DNA of 64,000 nucleotides from Flavobacterium segetis (lineage in GTDB: Bacteria > Bacteroidota > Bacteroidia > Flavobacteriales > Flavobacteriaceae). This document shows positions 24,773 through 35,025 of the stretch, piece by piece. The stretch covers positions 310,001 through 374,000 of the forward strand of contig NZ_FQWE01000002.1 in assembly GCF_900129575.1 (NCBI RefSeq), given 5' to 3'. The notes beneath the pieces are model-generated. The model was not told the DNA's origin, did no database searches, and was given only the letters and a program-made list of their open reading frames with translations. The translations under genes and the position numbers were made by a program. Numbering within the stretch: the first letter of the stretch is position 1; each line of letters opens with the position of its first letter.

Positions 24773-27229
24773 TTATTGGTGATTTTTATTCCATCTTATT
24801 TTTATTTTACCTTCTTTATCAACTGCTAATAAATGCAGTACAATTCCATTCAAACGCTTTTCAGCTCGCTCCTCTTTGTCGACAATCAATTTATCATTCT
24901 TTGGGTTTCTAAGCGGAATTGTTATCGCTAATTTTGTCCCTCTTCCAAAGGAATAAATACCATTGACATCAATATTTAAAATATTAGAACTTACCTTTAA
25001 CTCATTCACATTTATTAATTCTCCTTTAATTATAAAATTTCCAGATAAATCTCTAAACTTTATATTATTAACATCTCTAAAAGGGAAAGCAAATTTAGCA
25101 ATATTTGTAATTGGTTTAAATTCAATTAACGCTCCTTCTTTTACTTTAAATTTAGCTTTTCCTAAAAGAGAATTAGTTTTCAACGCCCCACCTGAAAGCA
25201 ATTTACCTTCTATTGTCGCATCCGCCGTCAGAAATCCTTCTAAATTTGAAGGTTTAAAAGATTCGATTCCAAAATTATTTAATGAATATAAAAATTTTGA
25301 TATATCAACTTTCTCAATTTTTGTAGTTGATTTAAACATAAAATTTTCTCTTTCAGGAGTTAATTTTCCATCGAATGTAATTGTTCCCCCAGAACTATTT
25401 ACAATGCCATTTTTTACAATTAACTCATTATCCTTTAGCAAAATTAACACCTTAGCAGCGGTCGCTTCTAACTTATTATAAACCATTTTGTCTGCTTTAA
25501 CATTCAGCACCACTTGACATTTTTTTATTGCTTCATAAAGTTCATCAGAGAAATCATCTTTTGAATTTGATTGGTTCTCTTTTTCAGCACTTGAAATCGT
25601 AATACTATTCACAACTTTTTTCACATCAAGAAAGGGTGCATATATATTCCAATCAACTACCATGTCTTTTGGATTTTTATAGTATAAGGTTAAAAAATTA
25701 TCTATTTTTCCCTCCATAAAAACACTACTCTTATTATCCTTAAAAGTAATTTTTTTTATTAAAAGCGCTTGTTCCGTAAAATCTAGTTCGACATTCGTTT
25801 TTACAAAACTTATATTTCTTGGGCCATATTCTGCTATAGCATCCTTCACAGTAACCTTTCCTGTAAAATATGGTTTGTCAATTTTTAAATTAACGATTCC
25901 AAATCTAAAATCAAAATTTACTTTGGCTTGGCCACTACTAAAACGAATTAATTTCTCTGATACAATTTTATTCAATCTTGAAACATCAAAGTTAGAATTA
26001 AAAATTCCAGAGGCTGTAGTCTTCTCCAAATTAGCGATTTTGCCTACTGGAATCGAGAACGGAATTGTTTTGTACTTTCCAGTAAATTTCGTTAATGTAA
26101 TTGTTGAATTGATATCATTACAGCCCGCTTCTTTTTTATAATTATTAGTAAAACTGGCGTCAAAACTGCAATCTGTTATAAGTCCGTCTGGAATGGTAAG
26201 TTCATTCTCTTTGATTTTTGTAAATACATTAATTTCTGGGTCGCCTGTTTTGCTCATATCCCCTATTATAGTACAACCGACTTTTATTGGATTTTTTAGA
26301 TTAAATTGATCAACTTTAAGACTAATGTTATTGCTTAACAGAGCGGAAGCGTCACGCCACAAAATTTTAGTCGCAATAGCAATATTAAATGGCGACACAT
26401 GATTGTTTAGGCTGAAATTCGCTCTTATATCGAAAAAATTATTCCCAATAGATAAACTTTCGGTTATTATGCTTATCTCATTTTTAACCTCGTTAAATGC
26501 TACTTTTAAAATACCGACAACCATCTTATCTTTTATAAAACTACCTCTATCAGTGTTGAAGGCCATATTTTTTGCGACGGTTTTGATATATAAATTCGTA
26601 TGCCAATTATCATTTTGAAAATTTATAATGCTACGAAGATCAATTTTATCAAAGTCAAATAATTTATTTACAAGTTGATTTTCCGAAATGAAATGAACCT
26701 CACTTAAATTTATTTCATGAACTGAGGAAGTAGTTGAACTCTTAGACTTGTCATTCTTTGGCTTATTTTTAAAAATATTAGTATTTGTAAGTCCATCTTT
26801 TCCTTTATATAAATGTATTGAAGCGCGATGAATATCAATTTTGTCAATGTTAACTTCATTTACTATTAAATCTATAATATTAATACGAACATCGATTTGC
26901 TGCGCTTTCAACAACGTCCTTTTATGTTTAGTCCATAAACTATCTTTTAATTCTACTTGAATTAAGGCCAAAGTCATATTAGGAAAACCCTTTAAAAACT
27001 TATAATTAACATCATTAATATGTATAGTGCCTTTTATATTGTCATTAATTTTAGCATTAATTTGAGTCACTATTTTTTCTTTATTAGATATAAAATAAGC
27101 GGCAAAAACTCCAGATGTAATCAAAAGTAGAACGAGTAAACCAGCAAAGAAAAATAGTACTTGCTTAAGAATTTGTTTGATATTTATGCTTTGACTATTA
27201 TTCCTGAATCGTTCTAGAATTAGCTTCAT
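24773..27229 (-). CDS. AsmA-like outer-membrane biogenesis protein
   Basis: 818 residues. One N-terminal membrane anchor at about 22-48 (ILKQVLFFFAGLLVLLLITS) and a very long periplasmic beta-rich body made of AsmA/TamB-like repeats. The C-terminal AsmA domain contains SSGGTITFDGKLTPE, LSGGALKTNSLLGKAKFKVK and NFIIKGELINVNELKVSS. Proteins of this superfamily bridge inner and outer membranes and are linked to phospholipid transport or envelope assembly. Coupled to a downstream lipoprotein. The substrate is inferred only from the superfamily. Confidence 0.88.
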   Translation of the reverse strand: MKLILERFRNNSQSINIKQILKQVLFFFAGLLVLLLITSGVFAAYFISNKEKIVTQINAKINDNIKGTIHINDVNYKFLKGFPNMTLALIQVELKDSLWTKHKRTLLKAQQIDVRINIIDLIVNEVNIDKIDIHRASIHLYKGKDGLTNTNIFKNKPKNDKSKSSTTSSVHEINLSEVHFISENQLVNKLFDFDKIDLRSIINFQNDNWHTNLYIKTVAKNMAFNTDRGSFIKDKMVVGILKVAFNEVKNEISIITESLSIGNNFFDIRANFSLNNHVSPFNIAIATKILWRDASALLSNNISLKVDQFNLKNPIKVGCTIIGDMSKTGDPEINVFTKIKENELTIPDGLITDCSFDASFTNNYKKEAGCNDINSTITLTKFTGKYKTIPFSIPVGKIANLEKTTASGIFNSNFDVSRLNKIVSEKLIRFSSGQAKVNFDFRFGIVNLKIDKPYFTGKVTVKDAIAEYGPRNISFVKTNVELDFTEQALLIKKITFKDNKSSVFMEGKIDNFLTLYYKNPKDMVVDWNIYAPFLDVKKVVNSITISSAEKENQSNSKDDFSDELYEAIKKCQVVLNVKADKMVYNKLEATAAKVLILLKDNELIVKNGIVNSSGGTITFDGKLTPERENFMFKSTTKIEKVDISKFLYSLNNFGIESFKPSNLEGFLTADATIEGKLLSGGALKTNSLLGKAKFKVKEGALIEFKPITNIAKFAFPFRDVNNIKFRDLSGNFIIKGELINVNELKVSSNILNIDVNGIYSFGRGTKLAITIPLRNPKNDKLIVDKEERAEKRLNGIVLHLLAVDKEGKIKIRWNKNHQ

Positions 27230-27746
27230 CGTTTAGAATTTAATATTTGTCATACAAGATAGTTCAATTAATCAGTTATCAAACTTATTGGCTCTGAGTA
27301 GCTTCTTTCAGAATCGCAATAAAGCTCTATTTTTTGTTTGTAGAAGAAAGTATAAGCTTTATTACCTTTAAGGTGTCGATGCTATATCTACTATTTATTT
27401 TATCATTATTCTAATGCTAATTTAAAATAACACTTTCTTTGATCTTGAACCAAAAGTCTGATATTATGAACGTTAATCATTTACATAATAGAAGTTTAAT
27501 ATTCCAAAATTTTTAGATAGATAACAATTCCAAAATTGATAAAAACGAACTATTACCAGTGTCATTATTGTATAAACCTTTAATTATAAAACAATTATTA
27601 GCAACTCGAAACAATAATCTAATATTATTTTTTGATCTTTGAACTTTCCTATTTATCCTTTTTTAAAAATTATAATTTTTGCATAATTGTTTTAATGTAC
27701 TTTTGCTAAATTGTTTGAAAATTCTCAATGTATTAATATTTTGGTT
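27230..27746. other. Divergent intergenic region
   Basis: 517 bp between the AsmA-like and L,D-transpeptidase genes. No ORF. At the right end, TTG at 27679-27681, a 16-nt gap and TACTTTTG at 27698-27705 form a likely rightward promoter with a leader of about 35 nt. Confidence 0.5.
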
Positions 27747-29348
27747 ATGAAAAAATTCTCTTTGGCCATTATTATGTTAGTCACTTTTCTATTATTCTCT
27801 CTTAGTTCTTGTAAAAAGAAAAGCGAAAGCGTGAGCGTAGCTACTCCTATCACTGCAAACAAACCGGAGGTTGTATTTGACAGTATTCAAATTCATAAAT
27901 TTTTTGAAAAGTATCCTGACTTAAAAGCCTATCGTGTTGAAGTAGAACAATTATATAAAAAACATCAGTTTCATTATATCTGGTTTGACAAAGATGGTCT
28001 TAACGAATTTTCCGGCTTGCTTTACAATAAAGTTAATAATTTAAGTGCTGATGGAATAGAAACAACCATTCCTTACAAAGAGAAATTTGATTTTATTTAT
28101 CAAAATCCTTTTAAAAATCAAAAAGCTAGCGTTGATACTGAGTTGCTAAGTTCCTCACTTTATTTCTTTTACGCAAAAAAAGTGTATGACGGAATTGACA
28201 CAAACAAGACAACCGATTTAGAGTGGTTTTTACCAAGAAAAAAACAAACTTATATTCATTATTTAGATTCTTTACTCGTTAATCCATCACTAATTAATAA
28301 AGAGGAAAAAGGTGTCTTAAAACAATATTACTTATTGAAGCAGGCTTTGCTTCAGTACCAAAAAATAGAAAAAAAAGGAAAATTTGAAACCATTGCAGCA
28401 GATCCTTTAATAAAATCTTTTAAGCCCGCTGATAGCTCTTCTACTATTGCCCAAATTAGAAATTATCTCTTTCTTAATAATATGTTAGATTCAGACTCTA
28501 AAAGTTCTATTTATGATGAGGCTTTAGAAGAAGCAGTTTTAAAGTTTAAAAAGAGTATTGGACATATAGCAAATCCAACTATGTTACCTCAACATATCGC
28601 CTATATGAATGTTCCTATTGCGCAACGAATCAAAACAATAATGGTCAATATGGAACGCTGTAGATGGATTTCAAATGACATAACGAAATCTAAGGAATTG
28701 ATTGTTGTCAATATTCCAGCTTATGAATTAACATTTTTTAGAAACTCTAAAGTAGAGTTACGCTCAAAAGTAGTTGTAGGCAAAGCAATGAACAAAACAG
28801 TTATTTTCAGCGCAGCTATGAAATATATCGTTTTTAGACCGTATTGGAACGTACCGGCCAGCATTTTGAAAAGGGAAATTTTACCAGCGATCCAAAAAAA
28901 TCCAAACTACTTGCAACAACATAATATGGAATGGAATAATAATTCAGTGAGACAAAGACCAGGGCTATCAAATTCATTAGGATTGGTAAAATTCTTATTT
29001 CCTAATTCAAATGCTATCTACCTTCATGACACCCCTTCAAAAAGTTTATTTAGTCGAGAAAATCGCGCTTTTAGTCATGGTTGTATTCGTGTGGCAAAAC
29101 CAAGAGAACTTGCGGCAATAATTATGAAAAATGATGCAAAGTGGAACGAAGAAAAAATAAACGCAAAAATGGATAGCGGAGATGAATATTGGTATACACT
29201 CAAAGAATCAATTCCTGTTTATATAGGCTATTTCACTGCTTGGGTCGATACAGACGGCATATTACATTTTTATAATGACGTTTATAAAAGGGATGAAAAA
29301 TTAGCAGCAGTACTTTTTGAAAATAAAATAGAAGAGCCTGTAAATTAA
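27747..29348 (+). CDS. L,D-transpeptidase, YcbB-like lipoprotein
   Basis: 533 residues from MKKFSLAIIMLVTFLLFSLS, with lipobox LSSC (Cys22). A long N-terminal scaffold covers about residues 50-300. The YkuD catalytic domain begins around ELIVVNIPAYELTFF and ends with SHGCIRVAKPRELA, C446 being the nucleophile. It crosslinks peptidoglycan at the third residue of the stem peptide (3-3 links) in the periplasm. The frame opens with TTG at 27711, but a -7 box at 27698 and the signal peptide support ATG at 27747. Confidence 0.93.
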   Translation: MKKFSLAIIMLVTFLLFSLSSCKKKSESVSVATPITANKPEVVFDSIQIHKFFEKYPDLKAYRVEVEQLYKKHQFHYIWFDKDGLNEFSGLLYNKVNNLSADGIETTIPYKEKFDFIYQNPFKNQKASVDTELLSSSLYFFYAKKVYDGIDTNKTTDLEWFLPRKKQTYIHYLDSLLVNPSLINKEEKGVLKQYYLLKQALLQYQKIEKKGKFETIAADPLIKSFKPADSSSTIAQIRNYLFLNNMLDSDSKSSIYDEALEEAVLKFKKSIGHIANPTMLPQHIAYMNVPIAQRIKTIMVNMERCRWISNDITKSKELIVVNIPAYELTFFRNSKVELRSKVVVGKAMNKTVIFSAAMKYIVFRPYWNVPASILKREILPAIQKNPNYLQQHNMEWNNNSVRQRPGLSNSLGLVKFLFPNSNAIYLHDTPSKSLFSRENRAFSHGCIRVAKPRELAAIIMKNDAKWNEEKINAKMDSGDEYWYTLKESIPVYIGYFTAWVDTDGILHFYNDVYKRDEKLAAVLFENKIEEPVN

Positions 29349-29373
29349 TTTATAACTCATAACTGTATTAAAT

Positions 29374-29415
29374 AAAAAATGACACTATCTATTAAAAGAT
29401 ACTGTCATTTTTTTA
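29374..29415. terminator. Bidirectional terminator between L,D-transpeptidase and hpf
   Basis: AAAAAATGACACTATCT pairs with AGATACTGTCATTTTTT around a 6-nt loop, with one internal C-C mismatch. T-runs exist on both strands. It lies between the two convergent stops. Confidence 0.85.
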
Positions 29416-29434
29416 TTTTTCAAAATGGTCTATT

Positions 29435-29749
29435 TTAATATGTTTTCTTTTTTTCAAAAGTAGTTTCCAACACTTTTTTAATTTTATCTAATGCACCCTG
29501 AAAGGCTTTCTCAGTCGTATCAGCAAAATTCGTTACTGCTACTGGTTGCATATTTACTGGCCGCGCTTCAATTAAGCAACGTTTGTCATTAGTTCCTGAT
29601 TTATCACTGTTTTCGTCACCTAAATGAACTTCTAAGCGTGTAATTTTATCCTCAAATCTAGCTAACGCTGTTCCTAATTCTTCAGATATATACGCTTTTA
29701 ATCTTGCGTTACCTTCTACATTATTGTCTGTGTTGATTTGTACTGTCAT
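29435..29749 (-). CDS. hpf: Ribosome hibernation-promoting factor, short HPF/RaiA type
   Basis: 104 residues. The beta-alpha-beta-beta-beta-alpha pattern of HPF/RaiA is readable: LKAYISEELGTALARFEDKI, TRLEVHLGDENSDKSGTNDK, CLIEARPVNMQPVAV and KAFQGALDKIKKVLETTFEK. It lacks the C-terminal dimerisation domain of long HPF. Binds the decoding centre and silences ribosomes in stationary phase. A TAAATTTG -7 box lies at 29777-29784 on the minus strand. Confidence 0.88.
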   Translation of the reverse strand: MTVQINTDNNVEGNARLKAYISEELGTALARFEDKITRLEVHLGDENSDKSGTNDKRCLIEARPVNMQPVAVTNFADTTEKAFQGALDKIKKVLETTFEKKKTY

Positions 29750-29898
29750 ATCTAATTTTATTTATTGATTGTCTTTCAAATTTAGCTAATGAAGTATGAA
29801 AAAACGACTCTGTTAGTAAAACATTGTGAGTTTAAAAAGAACCTATTTTCCTTTAAAAAGAGTTTAGTTACACGCTGAACTTTTTAAGGCACTAACAA

Positions 29899-29926
29899 AA
29901 AACGCTACTCTCTCGAATAGCGTTTT
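29899..29926 (-). terminator. Terminator of the prolyl oligopeptidase gene
   Basis: AAAACGCTA and TAGCGTTTT form a 9-bp stem around a 10-nt loop, followed leftward by T-rich sequence. About 60 nt after the stop at 29989. Confidence 0.75.
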
Positions 29927-29988
29927 CTAAAAAAAATATTTTTCTAAATCAGAAGATCAAAAAACTTTTAAAAACTATTGCTAGATGA

Positions 29989-32112
29989 TTACTTCATCTT
30001 AGGTAAATCTACTACTTTCATATTATAAAGCGTGAAAGCTTGAATATCAACGTTTTCCTGAATTGTTGCTGCTACTGATTTACCTGCACCATGTCCTGCA
30101 TTAATATCAATACGAATTAACACTGGATTTACTCCTATTTGTTTTTCTTGTAACTCAGCAGCAAATTTAAAACTATGTGCTGGTACAACTCTATCATCAT
30201 GATCACCTGTAGTAACCATTGTAGCAGGATACTCAACCCCATTGCGAATGTTGTGTACTGGGGAATAACCTTTTATGTAACTAAACATTTCCTTGCTATC
30301 TTGAGATGTTCCATAATCGTAAGCCCAACCTGCCCCTGCAGTAAATGTGTGGTACCTCAACATATCCATAACCCCAACTGCTGGCAAAGCTACTTTCATA
30401 AGCTCTGGACGTTGAGTCATTGCTGCTCCTACAAGTAAACCACCATTAGATCCACCACGAACAGCAAGAAAATTTGAAGAGGTATATTTTTGAGCAATTA
30501 AATATTCAGCAGCTGCGATGAAATCATCAAATACATTTTGTTTTTGCATTTTTGTTCCTGCGTCGTGCCATTTTTTCCCATATTCACCGCCACCACGTAA
30601 ATTTGGTACAGCATATACTCCTCCATTTTCCATCCATACAGCATTAGCAATACTAAAACTTGGTGTCAAACTCACATTAAATCCACCATACCCATAAAGC
30701 ATCGTTGGGTTTTTCCCATCTAATTTCAATCCTTTCTTATGCGTTATAATCATTGGAATTTTAGTTCCATCCTTTGACGTATAAAACACTTGTTTGGACT
30801 CATATAATTCACTTTCAAAGTCAACCTTTGGTTTTTGGTACACCTCAGAAACCCCTGTAGCTGGATTGAATGAAAAAGTCGAACCTGGTGTGATATAATT
30901 AGTAAAAGAGTAATAAAGTGTTTTTTCCTTTTTCTTACCGCCAAAACCTCCTGCCGTTCCTATTCCAGGTAACTTAATTTCGCGAACTAGTTTTCCAGAA
31001 TAATCGTATTGTTTTACTACAGATACGGCATCTTTCATATAATTAGCAAAGAAAAAACCGCCACCTGTTGAAGGCGATAATACATTTTCTGTTTCTGGAA
31101 TAAAATCTTTCCAGTTTTGCGGTGTTGGATTATTCACATCAGCAGTAACGATGCGCTTGTTAGGTGCATTTAAATCTGTTTCTATAAATAATTTTGACCC
31201 TTCATTTTCAATAACACTATTATCACTTTTGAAGTTATCAACTAGGGTCACAATAGGACTATTAGGTTTAGTCAGGTCCTTAATATAGAGTTCATTTCCA
31301 TAAGTCGAATTTGCAGCCGTAATTACAAGATAACGATCATCTTCAGTAACTCCACCGCCCACATAACGACGCTTTTGATCTGCACCAAAAATAATTTGAT
31401 CTTGTTTTTGTGCCGTTCCTAATTTATGGAAATACAACTTGTGTTGATCAGTCTTAGCCGATAATTCACTTCCTTTTGGTTTCTCATAACTGGAATAAAA
31501 GAAACCTTCATTTCCTTTCCACGATACGCCGCTAAATTTCACATCAACAATGGTATCTTCCATAATTTTTTGAGAAATCGCATCCATTATGATCACTTTT
31601 CTCCAGTCGCTTCCTCCTTCTGATATAGAATAAGCAACTTTAGAACCATCTCTAGAAAAATTTATTCCACCCAGTGAAGTTGTTCCATCTTTAGAAAAAG
31701 TATTTGGATCTAAGAAAACGCTTTCCGTTCCACTTTTATCTTTTCTGTACAAAACCGATTGGTTTTGCAATCCATTATTTTTATAATAATAAGTAAAGTC
31801 ACCTTCTTTAAAAGGAGCACTTATTTTCTCATAATTCCATAACTTTTCCATTCTTGCTTTAAGAACGTCACGAAACGGAATTTGAGCTAAATAACCGTAA
31901 GTAACTTCATTTTGAGATTTAACCCAATCACCAGTTTCAGCTGATTTATCGTCTTCAAGCCATCGGTAAGGATCAGCAACTTTTGTATCAAAATATACAT
32001 CAACAGTTTCCCCTTTATTTGTAGTGGGATATGTGATTGGTTTTGGCTCTTTCGTTTGTCCAAAACTCACCATCGCAGAAGATACAGCCATTATTAAAAA
32101 AGTTTTTTTCAT
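29989..32112 (-). CDS. Prolyl oligopeptidase family (S9A) serine protease, exported
   Basis: 707 residues from [20 protein letters not shown], a Sec signal peptide. The N-terminal seven-bladed propeller follows [30 protein letters not shown]. The C-terminal alpha/beta hydrolase has the nucleophile in [19 protein letters not shown], the acid in [12 protein letters not shown] and the His in INAGHGAGK. Cleaves short peptides after proline in the periplasm. The frame opens 15 codons earlier, but those residues precede the signal peptide, so the ATG at 32112 is used. Its terminator is at 29899. Confidence 0.95.
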   Translation of the reverse strand: MKKTFLIMAVSSAMVSFGQTKEPKPITYPTTNKGETVDVYFDTKVADPYRWLEDDKSAETGDWVKSQNEVTYGYLAQIPFRDVLKARMEKLWNYEKISAPFKEGDFTYYYKNNGLQNQSVLYRKDKSGTESVFLDPNTFSKDGTTSLGGINFSRDGSKVAYSISEGGSDWRKVIIMDAISQKIMEDTIVDVKFSGVSWKGNEGFFYSSYEKPKGSELSAKTDQHKLYFHKLGTAQKQDQIIFGADQKRRYVGGGVTEDDRYLVITAANSTYGNELYIKDLTKPNSPIVTLVDNFKSDNSVIENEGSKLFIETDLNAPNKRIVTADVNNPTPQNWKDFIPETENVLSPSTGGGFFFANYMKDAVSVVKQYDYSGKLVREIKLPGIGTAGGFGGKKKEKTLYYSFTNYITPGSTFSFNPATGVSEVYQKPKVDFESELYESKQVFYTSKDGTKIPMIITHKKGLKLDGKNPTMLYGYGGFNVSLTPSFSIANAVWMENGGVYAVPNLRGGGEYGKKWHDAGTKMQKQNVFDDFIAAAEYLIAQKYTSSNFLAVRGGSNGGLLVGAAMTQRPELMKVALPAVGVMDMLRYHTFTAGAGWAYDYGTSQDSKEMFSYIKGYSPVHNIRNGVEYPATMVTTGDHDDRVVPAHSFKFAAELQEKQIGVNPVLIRIDINAGHGAGKSVAATIQENVDIQAFTLYNMKVVDLPKMK

Positions 32113-32229
32113 TAGTTTGTTTTTTAGTTTTAACAAAAATAAGGAAATAGTTAACACTATTCCTGTTGTATTCTCATAAATAAAACCAAAAAGCGCGGTA
32201 AGTTTGACAAACTCTTTTGCTCCTTTTAG

Positions 32230-34449
32230 TTAAAAATCAAAGTTTACTCCTAGAACAACATTTCTCCCAATATTAGGAATACCGTCATTTTTTAATCGAG
32301 AAAGATGCGCAATATATCTTTTATCTAATAAATTATTTCCGTTAATTGTAACATCAAATATGGTTTTACCTATTTTCATTGTTCCCCCAAATCCTAGATT
32401 AACTAAAGTATAACTATCAGATATAGTTTCAAATTCACTGACATTTTTTTGATTAAATGTGTTCGAAATGTTTACTGTTGCATACCCTTGCTCCAACCAG
32501 TTTTTTATTTTGAATTCAGTTCTGATGGTATTGTCCCAATTATTTGCAGGAATCAATGGCAAGTAATTGCTCCCGCTATTGCCCGATTGTTTTTTCGCCG
32601 TTACAGTTTGGAAGCTAGTCTCAAAATGCAACCAATCTAAAGGATGTGGATGTAAATGTAAACCAATTTCTCCTCCATATAATTGAGCATTATCTTGGAT
32701 ATAATTGAATACCAAATTATCATCAATAATTGCTCCTGTTGGCGAAGTGTAAATAAAATTATTAACGTGATTGTAAAATCCATTAACAAAAAACTCAAAA
32801 TGACTATTCTTATATTCTAGATTAAGATCAGTTTGAAGATTTTGTTCGGTTTTTAAATTACTATTTCCGACTTCATATCGGTTTGTTCCTTCATGGACAC
32901 CATTTGAGGTTAATTCCGCTAAATTTGGTGCTCTAAATCCTGACGCTACATTCAATCGCAACGTAAAATCATCCGTTAGATTAGTTTTATAACCTGCAGA
33001 CGCATTAAAACTTCTAAAGGACTCGTCAATTGCTTCAAAAGAACCTGCTTCACCAGAGATTCCTTGTGCATCAGTTACAATAGATCTATTGTCAAAACGC
33101 AATCCCGCTTGTAAAACATTTGAATTCCATTCATAATTTACAGTCCCAAAAACTCCGAAATCATTGGTAGTAGCGTCAGGAATTAAATATTCTTCTCCAG
33201 AGTTTTTATTTGTTTGGTGCATTCCTTGAACACCAGCAATAGTTTCAATTTTGCCCATGGCGGGGAAATGATATTTCACATTATAATTGAAAGTTTTCAA
33301 TTTCATTCGCAATGCTGCCTGATCGCTGTCCTCAAATTCGCTTCTATCATTAGCGATGTATCCTAAATCTAAATCCAGCTTAGAATTTCTTAAATAAATG
33401 ACCGAATTCAAACTTAAAAGATGATTGAAAATTCCTTGCTTAGGAAACATTGTTTTTTTACTGTTTGATTGCTCAGCAACTCCATCTTCTGGAATTCCTA
33501 AATCTAGTTTATTATAATTATAGCGTAAAACGGTTGAAAATTTTGAATTATTATATCCTATTCCAGTTTTGAAATCAGTTTCGTTATAGCGCGTGTTAGT
33601 TACTCTGTCACCATCTGTAATTTGATAATCAGAATGTGTATTGTAGCTTCCACGTGTCATGAATTTCCAACTATCAGTAGAAGTTTTTAATCCTAGTGAG
33701 GTATTACTTCCTGCAGTATTTGAGAAATATTTTTGACTAAAATTTGCTTTGAAAGTATTAGCATTCGCAAATTTTTCTGGATTGAAATATAAAACTCCAC
33801 CTAAAGCATCAGATCCGTATAACAAAGAAGCAGGTCCTTTTATTACCTCAACACTTTCAATTCCTGCATCATTTAGACCTAAACCATGCTCATCACCAAA
33901 TTGCTGATTTTCAATACGAACACCTTGAGAATAAACAAGAACACGATTGCCACTTAATCCTCTAATTACTGGCTTACCTATCGATGTTCCTGTAGAAACT
34001 TGCGAAACTCCTGGAATAGTCGCTAAACCTTCAATCAATGTAGCTGTTCCTTTTCGTTGTAAATTTTTAATGGTTTCGTGCTCCACTTTCATCACATTTT
34101 GTGATTGGATTTTATTAAAAGCAGTAGAAACAATCACTTCATCCATTTCGAAAATGGTTTCTTCAAGTATGCTATTCAATGCCGTGTCCTTAGTACGGCC
34201 ATTTACTGTTAGATTTTGGGTTCCATAACCAATCAGAGAGAAATTAACTTTAAGATTTCTATTGGGTAGGTTAGAGAATGAATATTTCCCATTTTCATCT
34301 GTAGTAGTTCCTTTATTCAATTCAGATATTGATACTGTAACACCTGGCAGTGGTTTATTAGCTGCATTTGTCACTAAACCTGATAGTGTGTTTTGCGCTT
34401 GAAGCATAGCAGAAAACCCCAAAAAGAGGGTTATAATAAATTTTTTCAT
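32230..34449 (-). CDS. TonB-dependent receptor with carboxypeptidase-like N-domain
   Basis: 739 residues from MKKFIITLFLGFSAMLQAQN (signal peptide). Residues about 20-95 are a CarboxypepD-like beta sandwich (TLSGLVTNAANKPLPGV), then the plug (GKPVIRGLSGNRVLVYSQGV; VEVIKGPASLLYGSDALGGV) and a 22-strand barrel ending in Phe. A loop reads GLHLHPHPLDWLHFET, a His-rich element seen in receptors of the ZnuD-like group, suggesting zinc or another metal as substrate (inference). The upstream His/Cys-rich gene is co-oriented, 131 nt away, and fits metal uptake. Confidence 0.93.
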   Translation of the reverse strand: MKKFIITLFLGFSAMLQAQNTLSGLVTNAANKPLPGVTVSISELNKGTTTDENGKYSFSNLPNRNLKVNFSLIGYGTQNLTVNGRTKDTALNSILEETIFEMDEVIVSTAFNKIQSQNVMKVEHETIKNLQRKGTATLIEGLATIPGVSQVSTGTSIGKPVIRGLSGNRVLVYSQGVRIENQQFGDEHGLGLNDAGIESVEVIKGPASLLYGSDALGGVLYFNPEKFANANTFKANFSQKYFSNTAGSNTSLGLKTSTDSWKFMTRGSYNTHSDYQITDGDRVTNTRYNETDFKTGIGYNNSKFSTVLRYNYNKLDLGIPEDGVAEQSNSKKTMFPKQGIFNHLLSLNSVIYLRNSKLDLDLGYIANDRSEFEDSDQAALRMKLKTFNYNVKYHFPAMGKIETIAGVQGMHQTNKNSGEEYLIPDATTNDFGVFGTVNYEWNSNVLQAGLRFDNRSIVTDAQGISGEAGSFEAIDESFRSFNASAGYKTNLTDDFTLRLNVASGFRAPNLAELTSNGVHEGTNRYEVGNSNLKTEQNLQTDLNLEYKNSHFEFFVNGFYNHVNNFIYTSPTGAIIDDNLVFNYIQDNAQLYGGEIGLHLHPHPLDWLHFETSFQTVTAKKQSGNSGSNYLPLIPANNWDNTIRTEFKIKNWLEQGYATVNISNTFNQKNVSEFETISDSYTLVNLGFGGTMKIGKTIFDVTINGNNLLDKRYIAHLSRLKNDGIPNIGRNVVLGVNFDF

Positions 34450-34580
34450 TGGAAATGTTTTTTGATTTCTTACCAACAATAATTTTAATAAAATGATTGC
34501 TGAAAATAGAAATTTTTAGTAAATATTATAAGTGTTATGCAAAATCAAATCATTGAAATTGCATGGAAAAATTTTTGCTT

Positions 34581-34928
34581 TTAAATATTTACCGGTGGTC
34601 CGCGATGGGAATATAAACTGCCCGAAAACGAAATAACATTTTCATTAGCAATATAAAAATAAGGAATTTCACTGCTAGCAACATGTAATTTATAAGAAAA
34701 TTGCGTAGGATTAAGATAGCTGCTTATCGCAAAATGACAAACAAAACAATGATCAATATTATGGTGCTGATGTGTAATCTCAGTACCTGATACATTGTAT
34801 TTATGATCGCAATGCTTTTCAGTAAGTTGTTTTGATAAATGCTCATAGGTATGAAAGGACTGGAACAGTATTGAAAACAATACCGTAAAGACCATTGATA
34901 GACTTACTATGAGTTTATTTCTTTTCAT
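34581..34928 (-). CDS. His/Cys-rich exported protein, putative metal binder next to a TonB receptor
   Basis: 115 residues from MKRNKLIVSLSMVFTVLFSI. One N-terminal hydrophobic segment, then HTYEHLSKQLTEKHCDHKY, THQHHNIDHCFVCHFAISS and a C-terminal SHRGPP. The two Cys-His clusters look like soft-metal ligands. I do not know the family name; similar small proteins with a final RGPP/RAPP motif occur beside TonB receptors in Flavobacteriia and resemble DUF2946-type proteins. A TACCTTTG -7 box at 34935-34942 would give an almost leaderless mRNA. Start at 34928 is preferred over 34976, whose frame overlaps the promoter. Confidence 0.7.
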   Translation of the reverse strand: MKRNKLIVSLSMVFTVLFSILFQSFHTYEHLSKQLTEKHCDHKYNVSGTEITHQHHNIDHCFVCHFAISSYLNPTQFSYKLHVASSEIPYFYIANENVISFSGSLYSHRGPPVNI

Positions 34929-34963
34929 CAGCTTCAAAGGTAATAAAACATAAAAAAGAAAAA

Positions 34964-35000
34964 CCATTTGTATCACATTTTATTATTGTGACGCAAATGG
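34964..35000 (-). terminator. Terminator of asd (long imperfect hairpin)
   Basis: Arms CCATTTG/CAAATGG and TCACA/TGTGA are separated by a 2-nt mismatch, with a 9-nt loop. Leftward it is followed by TTTTTCTTTTTT, as expected for an intrinsic terminator 26 nt after the asd stop. It also abuts the promoter of the His/Cys-rich gene, so an operator role cannot be excluded. Confidence 0.65.
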
Positions 35001-35025
35001 ATCATTTCTTAATTGATAGTAGAAC

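Noticed and set aside
34964..35000. Palindrome considered as a CRP/Zur-type operator
   Set aside because: It lies 26 nt after the asd stop and is followed by a long T-run, so a terminator is simpler; operator use remains possible.
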